A stretch of DNA of 64,000 bases, from positions 62,001 through 126,000 of the forward strand of contig NZ_VIWT01000003.1 in NCBI RefSeq assembly GCF_007829815.1, given 5' to 3'. This DNA comes from Kitasatospora viridis (GTDB lineage: Bacteria; Actinomycetota; Actinomycetes; Streptomycetales; Streptomycetaceae). Below the pieces are notes generated by a model. That model was not told the DNA's origin. It saw only the letters and a program-made list of their open reading frames with translations, and ran no database searches. The position numbers were made by a program, and so were the translations under genes. Positions within the stretch are counted from its first letter, which is position 1. Every line of letters begins with the position of its first letter. Shown piece after piece: positions 1 through 7,477 of this stretch.

Positions 1-1
1 C

Positions 2-1459
2 GTGGTCCGCGCCCTGGACTCGGCCCTGCGCGCGGCGGGCGACCACGCCCACGCCGAAACCCCGGCGCTGGCCATGGAGTTCGCCCGGTGCAGCTTCTAC
101 GAGAACGCGGTGCACCCCGGCACGGCTGCCGTGCTGGACCGGGCGGGCTGGCGGCCGCTGCTGGACGACCTCGACGCGGTGCGCACGCTGCTCGGGCTGA
201 TCGGGCCGGACCTGGCGTTCAAGCTCGTGCTCGGCTCGCTGCTGGAGCGCCGGTACCCGGCCGGCGCGGAGGTGCCGCTGCTGGTGTTCTACCGGGACGT
301 GCTGGCCGAGCAGTCCGCCCACGCCGCCTCGGCCCCGGCGCACAGCCGCTTCGCCGATGCGGACAGCCCCGTCGAGGCGGTGCGCGAGCTGCACCGCCTG
401 CGCGCCGCCGGCAAGCGGCTGCTGGGCGAGCGGGCGCCGGACGGGGACGGTGTGGTCCGGGTCGGCGCCGAGGAGGTGCGCCTGCTGGCGAAGGAGTGGC
501 CGGACTGGGTCCGCGCCCCGGCGTCCGTCGCGGTCTACTGCCAACTCGCCGAGACCGCACGGGGCCCGGAGCTGGTGGTCAACACCGTCAGCTGCGGCTT
601 CGGCCGCGGCCGAAGCCGGGTCCGGCAGGTGCTGGACGCGCTCGGCCTGCTCGCCGGCGCACCGCCCGAGCCGGGGCCGGCCGAGGGCTGCGGCGAGGTG
701 CTCTTCGCCGAGTTCGAGGCCGTGGCCGGCTCCGCGGTCAACGTCCGCAGGCCCGGTGTCCGGCTGGCCGTCGACTATCCCGGTGTGCGCAGCGTGCGGG
801 AGGGCGGGGCCCTGGTGCCCGTCAACGACCTGTACGTGCGACGCGGGGAGGACGGGCTGCCGGCGTTGGTGTCGAGGCGGCTCGGGCGGCTGATCCGCCC
901 GGTGCACCCGGGGCTGGGCGACCGGCTGCTGCCGCCCGCCGCCCGCTTCATGATCGAGGCGTTCGGCGAGTCCACCACCTGGTTCGGCGCACACACCGAA
1001 CTGCGGATGACCGCCGACCCGCGCGCGGACCTCGACGTGCGCCACCTGCCCCGGCTGATGGTCGGCAGCGTGGTGCTGCGGCGTGCCGTGTGGATGACCC
1101 GCGCGGACCGGCTGCCCCGGCGCGCGGACGCCCCGACCGACGCGGCGTGGATCCTGCGGCTGGCCGGCTGGCGGGCCGAACACGGCGTGCCCGAGCGGTG
1201 TTTCGTCACCGTTCTCGAACCGGCCGACCTGGGCCGGGGCGGGCGGGGCCCGGGCAACGGCGTCAAACCGAACTACGTGGACTTCACGAGCCCGCTGCTG
1301 CTGCTCGGGTTGGACCGCCGGCTCACCGAGCCGGGGGCGATCGTGCAGCTCAGCGAGATGCTGCCGGAGCCCGGCCAGGTCCGGGGTGAGCACGTCGCCG
1401 AGTACGTCGTGGAACTCGACGAGCCCGGAGTGACCCGCGTCCGAGCAGCGGGCGAATAG
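2..1459 (+). CDS. LanB-type lantibiotic dehydratase, N-terminal (glutamylation) domain, 5'-truncated
   Basis: About 485 residues are visible and the frame is open to the window edge, so the true start lies upstream. The sequence resembles the end of the LanB glutamyl-tRNA-dependent dehydratase domain. It has a VNTVSCGFGRGRSR stretch, a RLIRPVHPGLGDRLLPP stretch like the family's RPVH...LLPP region, and a closing KPNYVDFTSPLLLLGL followed by QLSEMLPEP. In LanB enzymes this domain moves glutamate from glutamyl-tRNA onto Ser/Thr of a RiPP precursor; related small LanBs (PEARLs) append amino acids instead. The protein stops where the domain ends, and no SpaB_C elimination domain follows here, which fits a split LanB or a PEARL. 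No precursor peptide is visible in the window. Family assignment is fairly safe, exact role is not. Confidence 0.72.
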   Translation: MVRALDSALRAAGDHAHAETPALAMEFARCSFYENAVHPGTAAVLDRAGWRPLLDDLDAVRTLLGLIGPDLAFKLVLGSLLERRYPAGAEVPLLVFYRDVLAEQSAHAASAPAHSRFADADSPVEAVRELHRLRAAGKRLLGERAPDGDGVVRVGAEEVRLLAKEWPDWVRAPASVAVYCQLAETARGPELVVNTVSCGFGRGRSRVRQVLDALGLLAGAPPEPGPAEGCGEVLFAEFEAVAGSAVNVRRPGVRLAVDYPGVRSVREGGALVPVNDLYVRRGEDGLPALVSRRLGRLIRPVHPGLGDRLLPPAARFMIEAFGESTTWFGAHTELRMTADPRADLDVRHLPRLMVGSVVLRRAVWMTRADRLPRRADAPTDAAWILRLAGWRAEHGVPERCFVTVLEPADLGRGGRGPGNGVKPNYVDFTSPLLLLGLDRRLTEPGAIVQLSEMLPEPGQVRGEHVAEYVVELDEPGVTRVRAAGE

Positions 1460-1626
1460 GTACTCCGTTCGGTAGTTTTACGCCTCCCGTGGCGAGGGGC
1501 CGGTGCAGCAGGGTGGTGGCGACCGCACGCGGTAGGTGCGTTCGCCCACCCCCCGCCGTCGCACGCTCGTGCGTTCGGCGGCGAGGACGCGCCTTCCGCA
1601 CCACATGGACCACGGAGGACAGTGCC

Positions 1627-2013
1627 ATGGCCACCCTTGAGACCACCGCCACCGTCGACATCGGCTACCGGTCGGACGGCCCCGGCCGCCTGATCCTCGA
1701 CCAGATCGCCGACAAGTGGTCGATGACGGTACTGGCGTTCCTCGACCGGCCGCGGCGGTTCAACGAGATCCTGCGCCACCTCGAAGGCGTGACCCACCGG
1801 GTCCTCACCCACACCCTGCGGCGCCTGGAGCGCAGCGGGCTGGTCGCGCGACGGGTGCTGACGGCGTCGCCGATCCGGGTCGAGTACTCCCGGACCCCGC
1901 TCGGCGAGTCCCTGCGGGAGCCGTTCGGCCACCTCTACGCCTGGACGGTCGAGAACCTGGACGACATCCGAGCGCACCAACTGGCGTACGACGAGCGCCT
2001 GCGCGGTCAGTAG
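1627..2013 (+). CDS. HxlR-family winged-helix transcriptional regulator
   Basis: This 128-residue protein is the usual size for HxlR regulators. The core DQIADKWSMTVLAFL followed by RRFNEILRHLEGVTHRVL is the family's winged-helix DNA-binding region, and SGLVARRV...VEYSRTPLGESL is the characteristic wing and C-terminal helix. The ATG at 1627 is chosen because GGAGG lies about 9 bases upstream; the longer in-frame extension upstream has no such site. HxlR proteins usually repress or activate adjacent genes in response to reactive aldehydes, quinones or redox stress, but the target here is unknown. It stands alone between the LanB-like gene and the phospholipase, with a strong hairpin after its stop. 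Confidence 0.9.
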   Translation: MATLETTATVDIGYRSDGPGRLILDQIADKWSMTVLAFLDRPRRFNEILRHLEGVTHRVLTHTLRRLERSGLVARRVLTASPIRVEYSRTPLGESLREPFGHLYAWTVENLDDIRAHQLAYDERLRGQ

Positions 2014-2029
2014 GACCCCACCCCCGGAT

Positions 2030-2057
2030 CGGCGGGCGCCCCGCGGGGCGCCCGCCG
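2030..2057 (+). terminator. Hairpin downstream of the HxlR gene
   Basis: A perfect inverted repeat begins 17 bases after the HxlR stop: arms at 2030-2042 (CGGCGGGCGCCCC) and 2045-2057, with a 2-base centre (in practice a 4-base loop on a 12-bp stem). No U-tract follows, as is common for actinomycete terminators. It separates the regulator from the phospholipase gene. Confidence 0.6.
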
Positions 2058-2102
2058 TGCTGCCCTGCCCGTTTCGAAACCCACGCTTCCCCGGAGGTCC
2101 CC

Positions 2103-4172
2103 GTGTCACCGCTCACCCGCCGTACCTTCCTCGGCTCCGCCGCCGCCCTCGGGGCGGCCGTCGGCCTGGAGGTCGTGCCCGGCACGCAGGCCCGCGCGGC
2201 CGCCGCCGCGGCGCGCACCGGCACGATCCGCGACGTCAAGCACGTCGTGGTGCTGATGCAGGAGAACCGCAGCTTCGACCACTACTTCGGCACGCTGCGC
2301 GGCGTGCGCGGCTTCGGCGACCGCACGGCCGTCCAACTCCCGGACGGCAACAGCGTCTTCAACCAGCCGAACGGCGGGAAGCGCCAGTACCCGTGGCAGC
2401 TGAGCGCCACCAAGACCTGGTGGTGGGGCGTCAGCAAGGAGAAGATCGCGCAGTGCGACGGCTCGCTCGCGCACACCTGGGCCACCCAGCACGCGGCCTG
2501 GAACAACGGGCGGATGGACTCCTGGGTCGCCGCCAAGGGGTCCGACCGGACGCTGGGCTTCATGGACCGCTCGGACATCCCGTTCCACTACGCGCTGGCC
2601 GACGCCTACACGATCTGCGACGCGTACCACTGCTCGGTCCTCTCCTCGACCGGCCCGAACCGCACCTACCTGTGGTCCGGCATGATCGACCCGGACGGCA
2701 ACGCCGGCGGCCCGGCCTACGACGGTGCCTCGGAGTCCGGGCTGACCTGGCAGACCTACGCCGAGGCGCTGCAGGACGCCGGGGTGAGCTGGAAGGTCTA
2801 CCAGAACGCCTCGGACAACTTCGGTGACAACGGGCTCGCCTACTTCGACACCTTCGAGCACGCCCCGCCGGGCAGCGACCTCGCCGTCAACGGCATGGGC
2901 TCGGTGCCGAGCACGGGCAAGACGGCGGACGACATCGTCGCGGCGATCCGGGCGGACACCCTCGACGGCACGCTGCCGCAGGTGAGTTGGGTGGTCCCCG
3001 ACCAGCTGTACTCCGAGCACCCGGACGGCCCGCCGGAGAACGGCGCGCACTTCGTCCACCTGGTGCTGCAGGCGCTGGCCGCCGACCCGGAGGTGTTCGA
3101 CTCCACGGTGCTGTTCCTCAACTACGACGAGAACGACGGCTTCTTCGACCACGTGCCGCCGCCGGTCGCACCGGACGGCACGGACGGCGAGTTCTACGAC
3201 GGCACCAACGTCGGCCTCGGGTTCCGGGTGCCGATGATCGTCGTCTCGCCGTGGACCCGCGGCGGCTGGGTGGACTCGCAGGTCTACGACCACACCAGCG
3301 TGCTCCGGTTCCTGGAGACCTGGACCGCGGCCCTCGGCACCCCGGCCGTCTGCTCGAACATCAGCGCCTGGCGCCGCAAGGTGTGCGGCGACCTGACCGG
3401 TGCCTTCGACTTCGCCAACCCGGTCCACGGCCTGCCCTCGCTGCCCGACACCAGTGACACGATCAGCGCGGCGTCCGCCGCCCTGGAGGTGAACCCGGCC
3501 CCGGGCACCAACGAGATGCCCGCCCAGGAGTCCGGCACCAAGCCGGCCCGCGCGCTGCCCTACCAGCCGAACGCCTGGGTGGACCGGATCGAGTACGACG
3601 CCGACGACGCGATCCGGCTCCGGATCGCCATGGCCAACCAGGGCCCGAAGGCCACGGCCTGGGCGCACTACTCGGTCTACGCCAACGCCTACCGCACCGA
3701 CGGCCCCTGGCAGTACACCGTCGCGCCGCACAACGCCTCGACCGGCACCGACGGCAGCGCCAAGGACTCCTTCGACATCGGCGCCGACTACGGCGACGGC
3801 CAGTACGACCTCTCGGTCCACGGCCCGAACCGGTTCGTGCGCCGCTTCACCGGCGACGCGACCGCCGACGGCCGGACCGCCGAGGCCACCACCGGCTACG
3901 CGCCCGCGCCGCACACCAACCGCCAGGCGCTCTGGTTCCACCTGGCCAACACCGGCACCTCGACGGTCACCTTCACCATCGCCTCCACCAACTACCGCAC
4001 CGGCACCTGGCACTACCGGGTCGCGCCGGGTGCCACGGTGAGCGACCACTTCGACAACGTGGCGGTCTGCGGCGGCTGGTACGACTTCACGGTGACGGTC
4101 GACGGCGACGACTCGTGGAGCCGCCGGGCCACCGGCCACATCGAGACGGGCGGCGCGAGCATCACCGGCTGA
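2103..4172 (+). CDS. Tat-exported phospholipase C (phosphoesterase family)
   Basis: This is a 689-residue secreted phospholipase C of the non-haemolytic PLC / acid phosphatase superfamily, which cleaves phosphodiester headgroups of phospholipids outside the cell. The N-terminus LTRRTFLGSAAALG is a clear twin-arginine signal, followed by an Ala-rich cleavage region (TQARA, near residue 32). The catalytic signature ENRSFDHYFGTL lies near residue 60, and NYDENDGFFDHVPPP in the middle is the second metal/substrate motif. The last roughly 200 residues look like two tandem beta-rich C-terminal PLC domains. The GTG at 2103 is preceded by CGGAGG at good spacing. It is a single-gene unit bounded by hairpins on both sides. 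Such enzymes are often phosphate-regulated; no PHO box was identified. Confidence 0.92.
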   Translation: MSPLTRRTFLGSAAALGAAVGLEVVPGTQARAAAAAARTGTIRDVKHVVVLMQENRSFDHYFGTLRGVRGFGDRTAVQLPDGNSVFNQPNGGKRQYPWQLSATKTWWWGVSKEKIAQCDGSLAHTWATQHAAWNNGRMDSWVAAKGSDRTLGFMDRSDIPFHYALADAYTICDAYHCSVLSSTGPNRTYLWSGMIDPDGNAGGPAYDGASESGLTWQTYAEALQDAGVSWKVYQNASDNFGDNGLAYFDTFEHAPPGSDLAVNGMGSVPSTGKTADDIVAAIRADTLDGTLPQVSWVVPDQLYSEHPDGPPENGAHFVHLVLQALAADPEVFDSTVLFLNYDENDGFFDHVPPPVAPDGTDGEFYDGTNVGLGFRVPMIVVSPWTRGGWVDSQVYDHTSVLRFLETWTAALGTPAVCSNISAWRRKVCGDLTGAFDFANPVHGLPSLPDTSDTISAASAALEVNPAPGTNEMPAQESGTKPARALPYQPNAWVDRIEYDADDAIRLRIAMANQGPKATAWAHYSVYANAYRTDGPWQYTVAPHNASTGTDGSAKDSFDIGADYGDGQYDLSVHGPNRFVRRFTGDATADGRTAEATTGYAPAPHTNRQALWFHLANTGTSTVTFTIASTNYRTGTWHYRVAPGATVSDHFDNVAVCGGWYDFTVTVDGDDSWSRRATGHIETGGASITG

Positions 4173-4186
4173 CCAGGACCGCGACA

Positions 4187-4222
4187 CGACGCCCCGCCGG
4201 CTGCTCCGCCGGCGGGGCGTCG
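4187..4222 (+). terminator. Strong hairpin terminator after the phospholipase gene
   Basis: A perfect 14-bp stem has arms at 4187-4200 (CGACGCCCCGCCGG) and 4209-4222 with an 8-base loop, 14 bases after the phospholipase stop, followed by TTCTGC. This is a typical GC-rich actinomycete terminator. Confidence 0.85.
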
Positions 4223-4439
4223 TTCTGCAAGGCCGAAGACGTGGCAATTAATTAACTTACCGACGTATTGAATGTTCACTTGGCCTGCCCATACGCTCTG
4301 GCCTGCCACGGTCGTGTCCGCGGCAGGTGACGGACCGGACTCCGCATCCCCGGGAACGACAGTGCGCGCGACGCAGGGACGCCCGGTAGCACCTCACGCG
4401 CCATCGGTCGGCGCCCCACCGCGCTCCTCGGAGGTTCAC
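4223..4439 (+). promoter_or_regulatory. AT-rich upstream region of the LAL regulator with a possible promoter
   Basis: This stretch is unusually AT-rich for the window (CAATTAATTAACTTAC at about 4245-4260). A candidate promoter is TTGAAT at 4268-4273 and TACGCT at 4292-4297, 18 bases apart. A direct repeat TGGCCTGCC occurs at about 4281 and again about 20 bases later, and could be a protein-binding site. The elements are weak and read by eye only. Confidence 0.4.
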
Positions 4440-4544
4440 GTGTCCCCGTTCATCCGCCATGCCCTGTCAGCACCACCCCGCCGGCGGCCGGGGTGCCCGG
4501 CCGCACGAGCCCGCACCGCGATGGCCGGCACGCCGCAGCGCTGA
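4440..4544 (+). CDS. Possible 34-residue leader ORF coupled to the LAL regulator
   Basis: A GTG at 4440 has a good ribosome-binding site (GGAGG at 4430-4434, 5-base spacer). It opens a 34-codon frame, MSPFIRHALSAPPRR..., that ends at TGA 4542-4544. The final A is also the first base of the ATG at 4544 that starts the LAL regulator, which itself lacks a clear ribosome-binding site. This arrangement suggests the short frame is translated and delivers ribosomes to the regulator gene. The peptide is basic, Pro/Arg-rich and resembles nothing I recognise. It may be purely a translational-coupling leader. Confidence 0.45.
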   Translation: MSPFIRHALSAPPRRRPGCPAARARTAMAGTPQR

Positions 4545-7450
4545 TGCCGGACAACCACGACTTCGCCCACTCCCCCGACTCGCCGCCCGCCACGACCGAC
4601 ACCTGGCGGGACGTCAGCAAGCAGCCGCCCGTCGGACGGGCGGCCGAGATCGCGCGGCTCGAACGGGCCGTGCACTGGCTGCGGTCGGGACACGGGACCG
4701 TCCTGGAGCTCGCCGGGGATCCGGGCCTGGGCAAGAGCACCCTGCTGAGCGTCCTCGCCGGGCTCGCCGCCCGGGCCGGGATCCGGCTGGCCCGCGGCCA
4801 CGCCGGCCGCGGGAACGCCGCCCCCGGCCAGGTGTTCCGCGACGCCTGGGGCGACCATCCCGCGCTGGACCCGCGCGACGTCGACGGCGACCGCTTCCTG
4901 CAGGCGGCCCGGGGGCTGGCCTTGGACTGGGCCTCGGGCGCCGGTGGTGCCCTGCTCCTCGACGACGCGCAGTGGTGCGACTCGGGATCGGTCGAGCTCG
5001 TGCGGCGGCTCATCCGCCGTCCGGTCCCGGGACCGTTCCTGCTCGCCCTGGCACACCGCCCCCGGCAGACCAGCCCGATCCTGCTGGCGGCGCTGGACGA
5101 GGGCGTGCGCGCCGGCACCGTGACCCGGATCGCGGTGCCGCCGCTGGGCCCGGACGCGGTGCGCGAGCTCCTGGCCCGTTGGTCCGCCGACAGCGGCCCG
5201 GAGCACGAGGACCACCTCGACCGCTTGCGGGACGCGGCCGGCGGCAGCCCCCGCAGCCTGCGCATCCTGCTGGCCGCCGGCTGGGATCCGGGCCGGTCGC
5301 CGGGCCGCGGCGACGACCCGGGCCTGCTGCTGCGCGAAGCGGCCGCCCTGACCGCCGAGTTCGAGGCGGTGTCGCCGCAGGCCCGCGCGGCCCTGGGCGC
5401 CGCCGCCGTGCTCGGCACGCCCTTCCGCCCCCAGGACGTCGCACCGGTCTGCGGACTCGATCCCGACCACGCCTTCGCGGCGCTCGGCGAGCTGACCCGC
5501 GCCGACCTCGTGCGCGGCCGCGGCGAAGGCGGCACGCTCGGGTTCCGCGACAGCGTGCTGGAGCAGGTGGCCCACGAGCACATGGACCTCCTCGAACGCT
5601 CGACGGCCCACCGGCGGGCGCTGGACCTGCTCACCGAACAGGGCGGCACCGCAGCGCAGTTGGCCCGGCACGCCGTGCACCTGCTCGGCACGGACTCCGC
5701 GGTGGCCGCACCCGTCCTGGCCCGGGCCGCCGCCGAGGCGCTCGCGCACCGGCCGGACGCCGCGGCCCGCTGGCTGCGCCTGGCGCTCGACCACACGCCG
5801 CACGGCGCAGCGGGCAAGGAGGCGCGGTCCGAGCTGGAGGTGCTGCGCTCCCGGGCGCTGATCGGCGCGGGGCGGCTGGACGAGGCCCGCACGCTGATCC
5901 ACGAAGTCCTGGGCCGCTCCGATGAGTTGCCCTGGCAGCTGGCCGTCCGGGCGGCCGGGGCCGCCGCGGACGTCGAGCGCCTGCTCTGCCGCCACGAGGA
6001 GGCGGAGGCCATCGCCGCCGCCGCACTGCGCCGCCTCCCGGCCCCCGGGAACGGCGGACCGCTCCCCCTCGAAGCCGCCGCCATGACCTACGAGTACGCG
6101 CTGGTCCAGTCGATGCGCGGCGACCACGTCCGGGCCCGCGCGACGCTGCGCCCGGCCCTGGGCAGCGCCCTCGAACCCGCGCACCCGACGGGGGTGGCGA
6201 TCCGCTGCCTGGCGGCCTGTCAGGACGCCTACCTGGGGGACGTCGCCGAGGCCGTCCGCGCCGTGCGGGAGTGCGCCGACAGCACGGACGCGCTCCCCGA
6301 CCCCCAGGCCGGACGGTCGCCGGAGATGTTCCTGACCCTCGGCACCGCCGAGTTCTACCTGGAGCGGTTCGACGCCGCCGCGCGCCACTTCGGGCGGTTC
6401 CTGAAGGTGCCCGGTGCCCGCGCCCAGCAGCACCTCGCCTCGTACCAGCTCGTCGGCCTGGCGGTGGTCGACCTGTGCGGCGGCCGGTTGGCGCAGGCCG
6501 CGCGCCGGGCTGCCGAGGCCGAGCGGTCGGCCACCGACATCGGCTCGCAGGAGATCACCGGCCTGGCCCGGGCGGCGCGGGCCGCCGCACTGGCCTGGAC
6601 CCGCGGCCGGCGCGACACGCGCGAGGCCCTGGCCCTGGCCGACTCCGCGCTCCTCGACCTCGCGGCGCGGGACAGCTGGTGGTGTCTCAGCGCGATCGGG
6701 CTGGCGGCCCAGGTGCGCCTGGTCGCCGGGGACCCGGACGGCGCGCTGCGCACCATGGTGGACGGCGCCGGCGGGGAGGACGTGGCGCAGCTCCAGCCCG
6801 CGCTCGAACCCTCGCTCCGGGCGCTGATGGCGTCCGCCGCGCTGAACTGCGGCGACCTCGTGTCCGCGCGGCACTGGACCGCCCAGGCGGAGGCCGCCGC
6901 GCAGCGCCTCGGGCTGCCCGGGCAGCGTGCGTGGGCGGTGCGCGCACGGGCGGCACTGCATCTGACGGATGGTCAGCCGGACCTCGCCGCGCCGCTGTTC
7001 GAGCAGGCCGCCGAGGGGTTCCAGCGGGCCGGGCTGCCGCTCCAGCGGGCCTGGACGCTGGTCTCGGGCGCCCAGGCGGCCGGCGCGGCGCAGGGACGGG
7101 ACGTCGCGCTGGGCTGGCTGGACTCGGCCTCGGTGATCGCCGACGCGCTCGGCGCGCTCCGGGTGCGCGAGGAAGCGGCGCGCGTGCGGGCCGAGTTGGC
7201 CGGCAGCCGGTCCGAGCGCGACCCGGCGCAACCGCCCGCGGCCGGGCCGCTGGCGGTGCTGAGCGACCGGGAACGCGAGATCGCGGCGCTCGCGGCGGCG
7301 GGGCTGCGGTCGCGGGAGATCGCGCAGCGGCTCTTCCTCAGTCCGCGGACCGTGGACGCCCACCTCGGCCGGGTCTACCGGCGGCTCGGCCTGTCCTCGC
7401 GGGCCGAGCTGGCCCGGGTCATCGGCGGGCGGGACGGCGCCGTGGGGTGA
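4544..7450 (+). CDS. LAL-family (large ATP-binding LuxR) transcriptional activator
   Basis: This 968-residue protein has the LAL layout: an N-terminal AAA/NB-ARC-like ATPase, a long helical repeat region and a C-terminal LuxR helix-turn-helix. Walker A is GDPGLGKST at about residues 58-66 and Walker B is GALLLDDAQWCD at about 136-146. The middle (about 380-880) is Ala/Leu-rich TPR-like helices. The HTH (LSDREREIAALAAAGLRSRE...RTVDAHL) occupies the last 65 residues. LAL proteins commonly activate polyketide clusters next to them, so this is the likely pathway-specific activator of the adjacent lipid/polyketide genes. The ATG at 4544 is preferred over GTG 4493 because it overlaps the stop of a leader frame with a good ribosome-binding site. 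Its stop lies 27 bases from the convergent KS-AONS gene. Confidence 0.9.
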   Translation: MPDNHDFAHSPDSPPATTDTWRDVSKQPPVGRAAEIARLERAVHWLRSGHGTVLELAGDPGLGKSTLLSVLAGLAARAGIRLARGHAGRGNAAPGQVFRDAWGDHPALDPRDVDGDRFLQAARGLALDWASGAGGALLLDDAQWCDSGSVELVRRLIRRPVPGPFLLALAHRPRQTSPILLAALDEGVRAGTVTRIAVPPLGPDAVRELLARWSADSGPEHEDHLDRLRDAAGGSPRSLRILLAAGWDPGRSPGRGDDPGLLLREAAALTAEFEAVSPQARAALGAAAVLGTPFRPQDVAPVCGLDPDHAFAALGELTRADLVRGRGEGGTLGFRDSVLEQVAHEHMDLLERSTAHRRALDLLTEQGGTAAQLARHAVHLLGTDSAVAAPVLARAAAEALAHRPDAAARWLRLALDHTPHGAAGKEARSELEVLRSRALIGAGRLDEARTLIHEVLGRSDELPWQLAVRAAGAAADVERLLCRHEEAEAIAAAALRRLPAPGNGGPLPLEAAAMTYEYALVQSMRGDHVRARATLRPALGSALEPAHPTGVAIRCLAACQDAYLGDVAEAVRAVRECADSTDALPDPQAGRSPEMFLTLGTAEFYLERFDAAARHFGRFLKVPGARAQQHLASYQLVGLAVVDLCGGRLAQAARRAAEAERSATDIGSQEITGLARAARAAALAWTRGRRDTREALALADSALLDLAARDSWWCLSAIGLAAQVRLVAGDPDGALRTMVDGAGGEDVAQLQPALEPSLRALMASAALNCGDLVSARHWTAQAEAAAQRLGLPGQRAWAVRARAALHLTDGQPDLAAPLFEQAAEGFQRAGLPLQRAWTLVSGAQAAGAAQGRDVALGWLDSASVIADALGALRVREEAARVRAELAGSRSERDPAQPPAAGPLAVLSDREREIAALAAAGLRSREIAQRLFLSPRTVDAHLGRVYRRLGLSSRAELARVIGGRDGAVG

Positions 7451-7477
7451 GGGGATGACCCGGGCTCGCGGTGCGGG

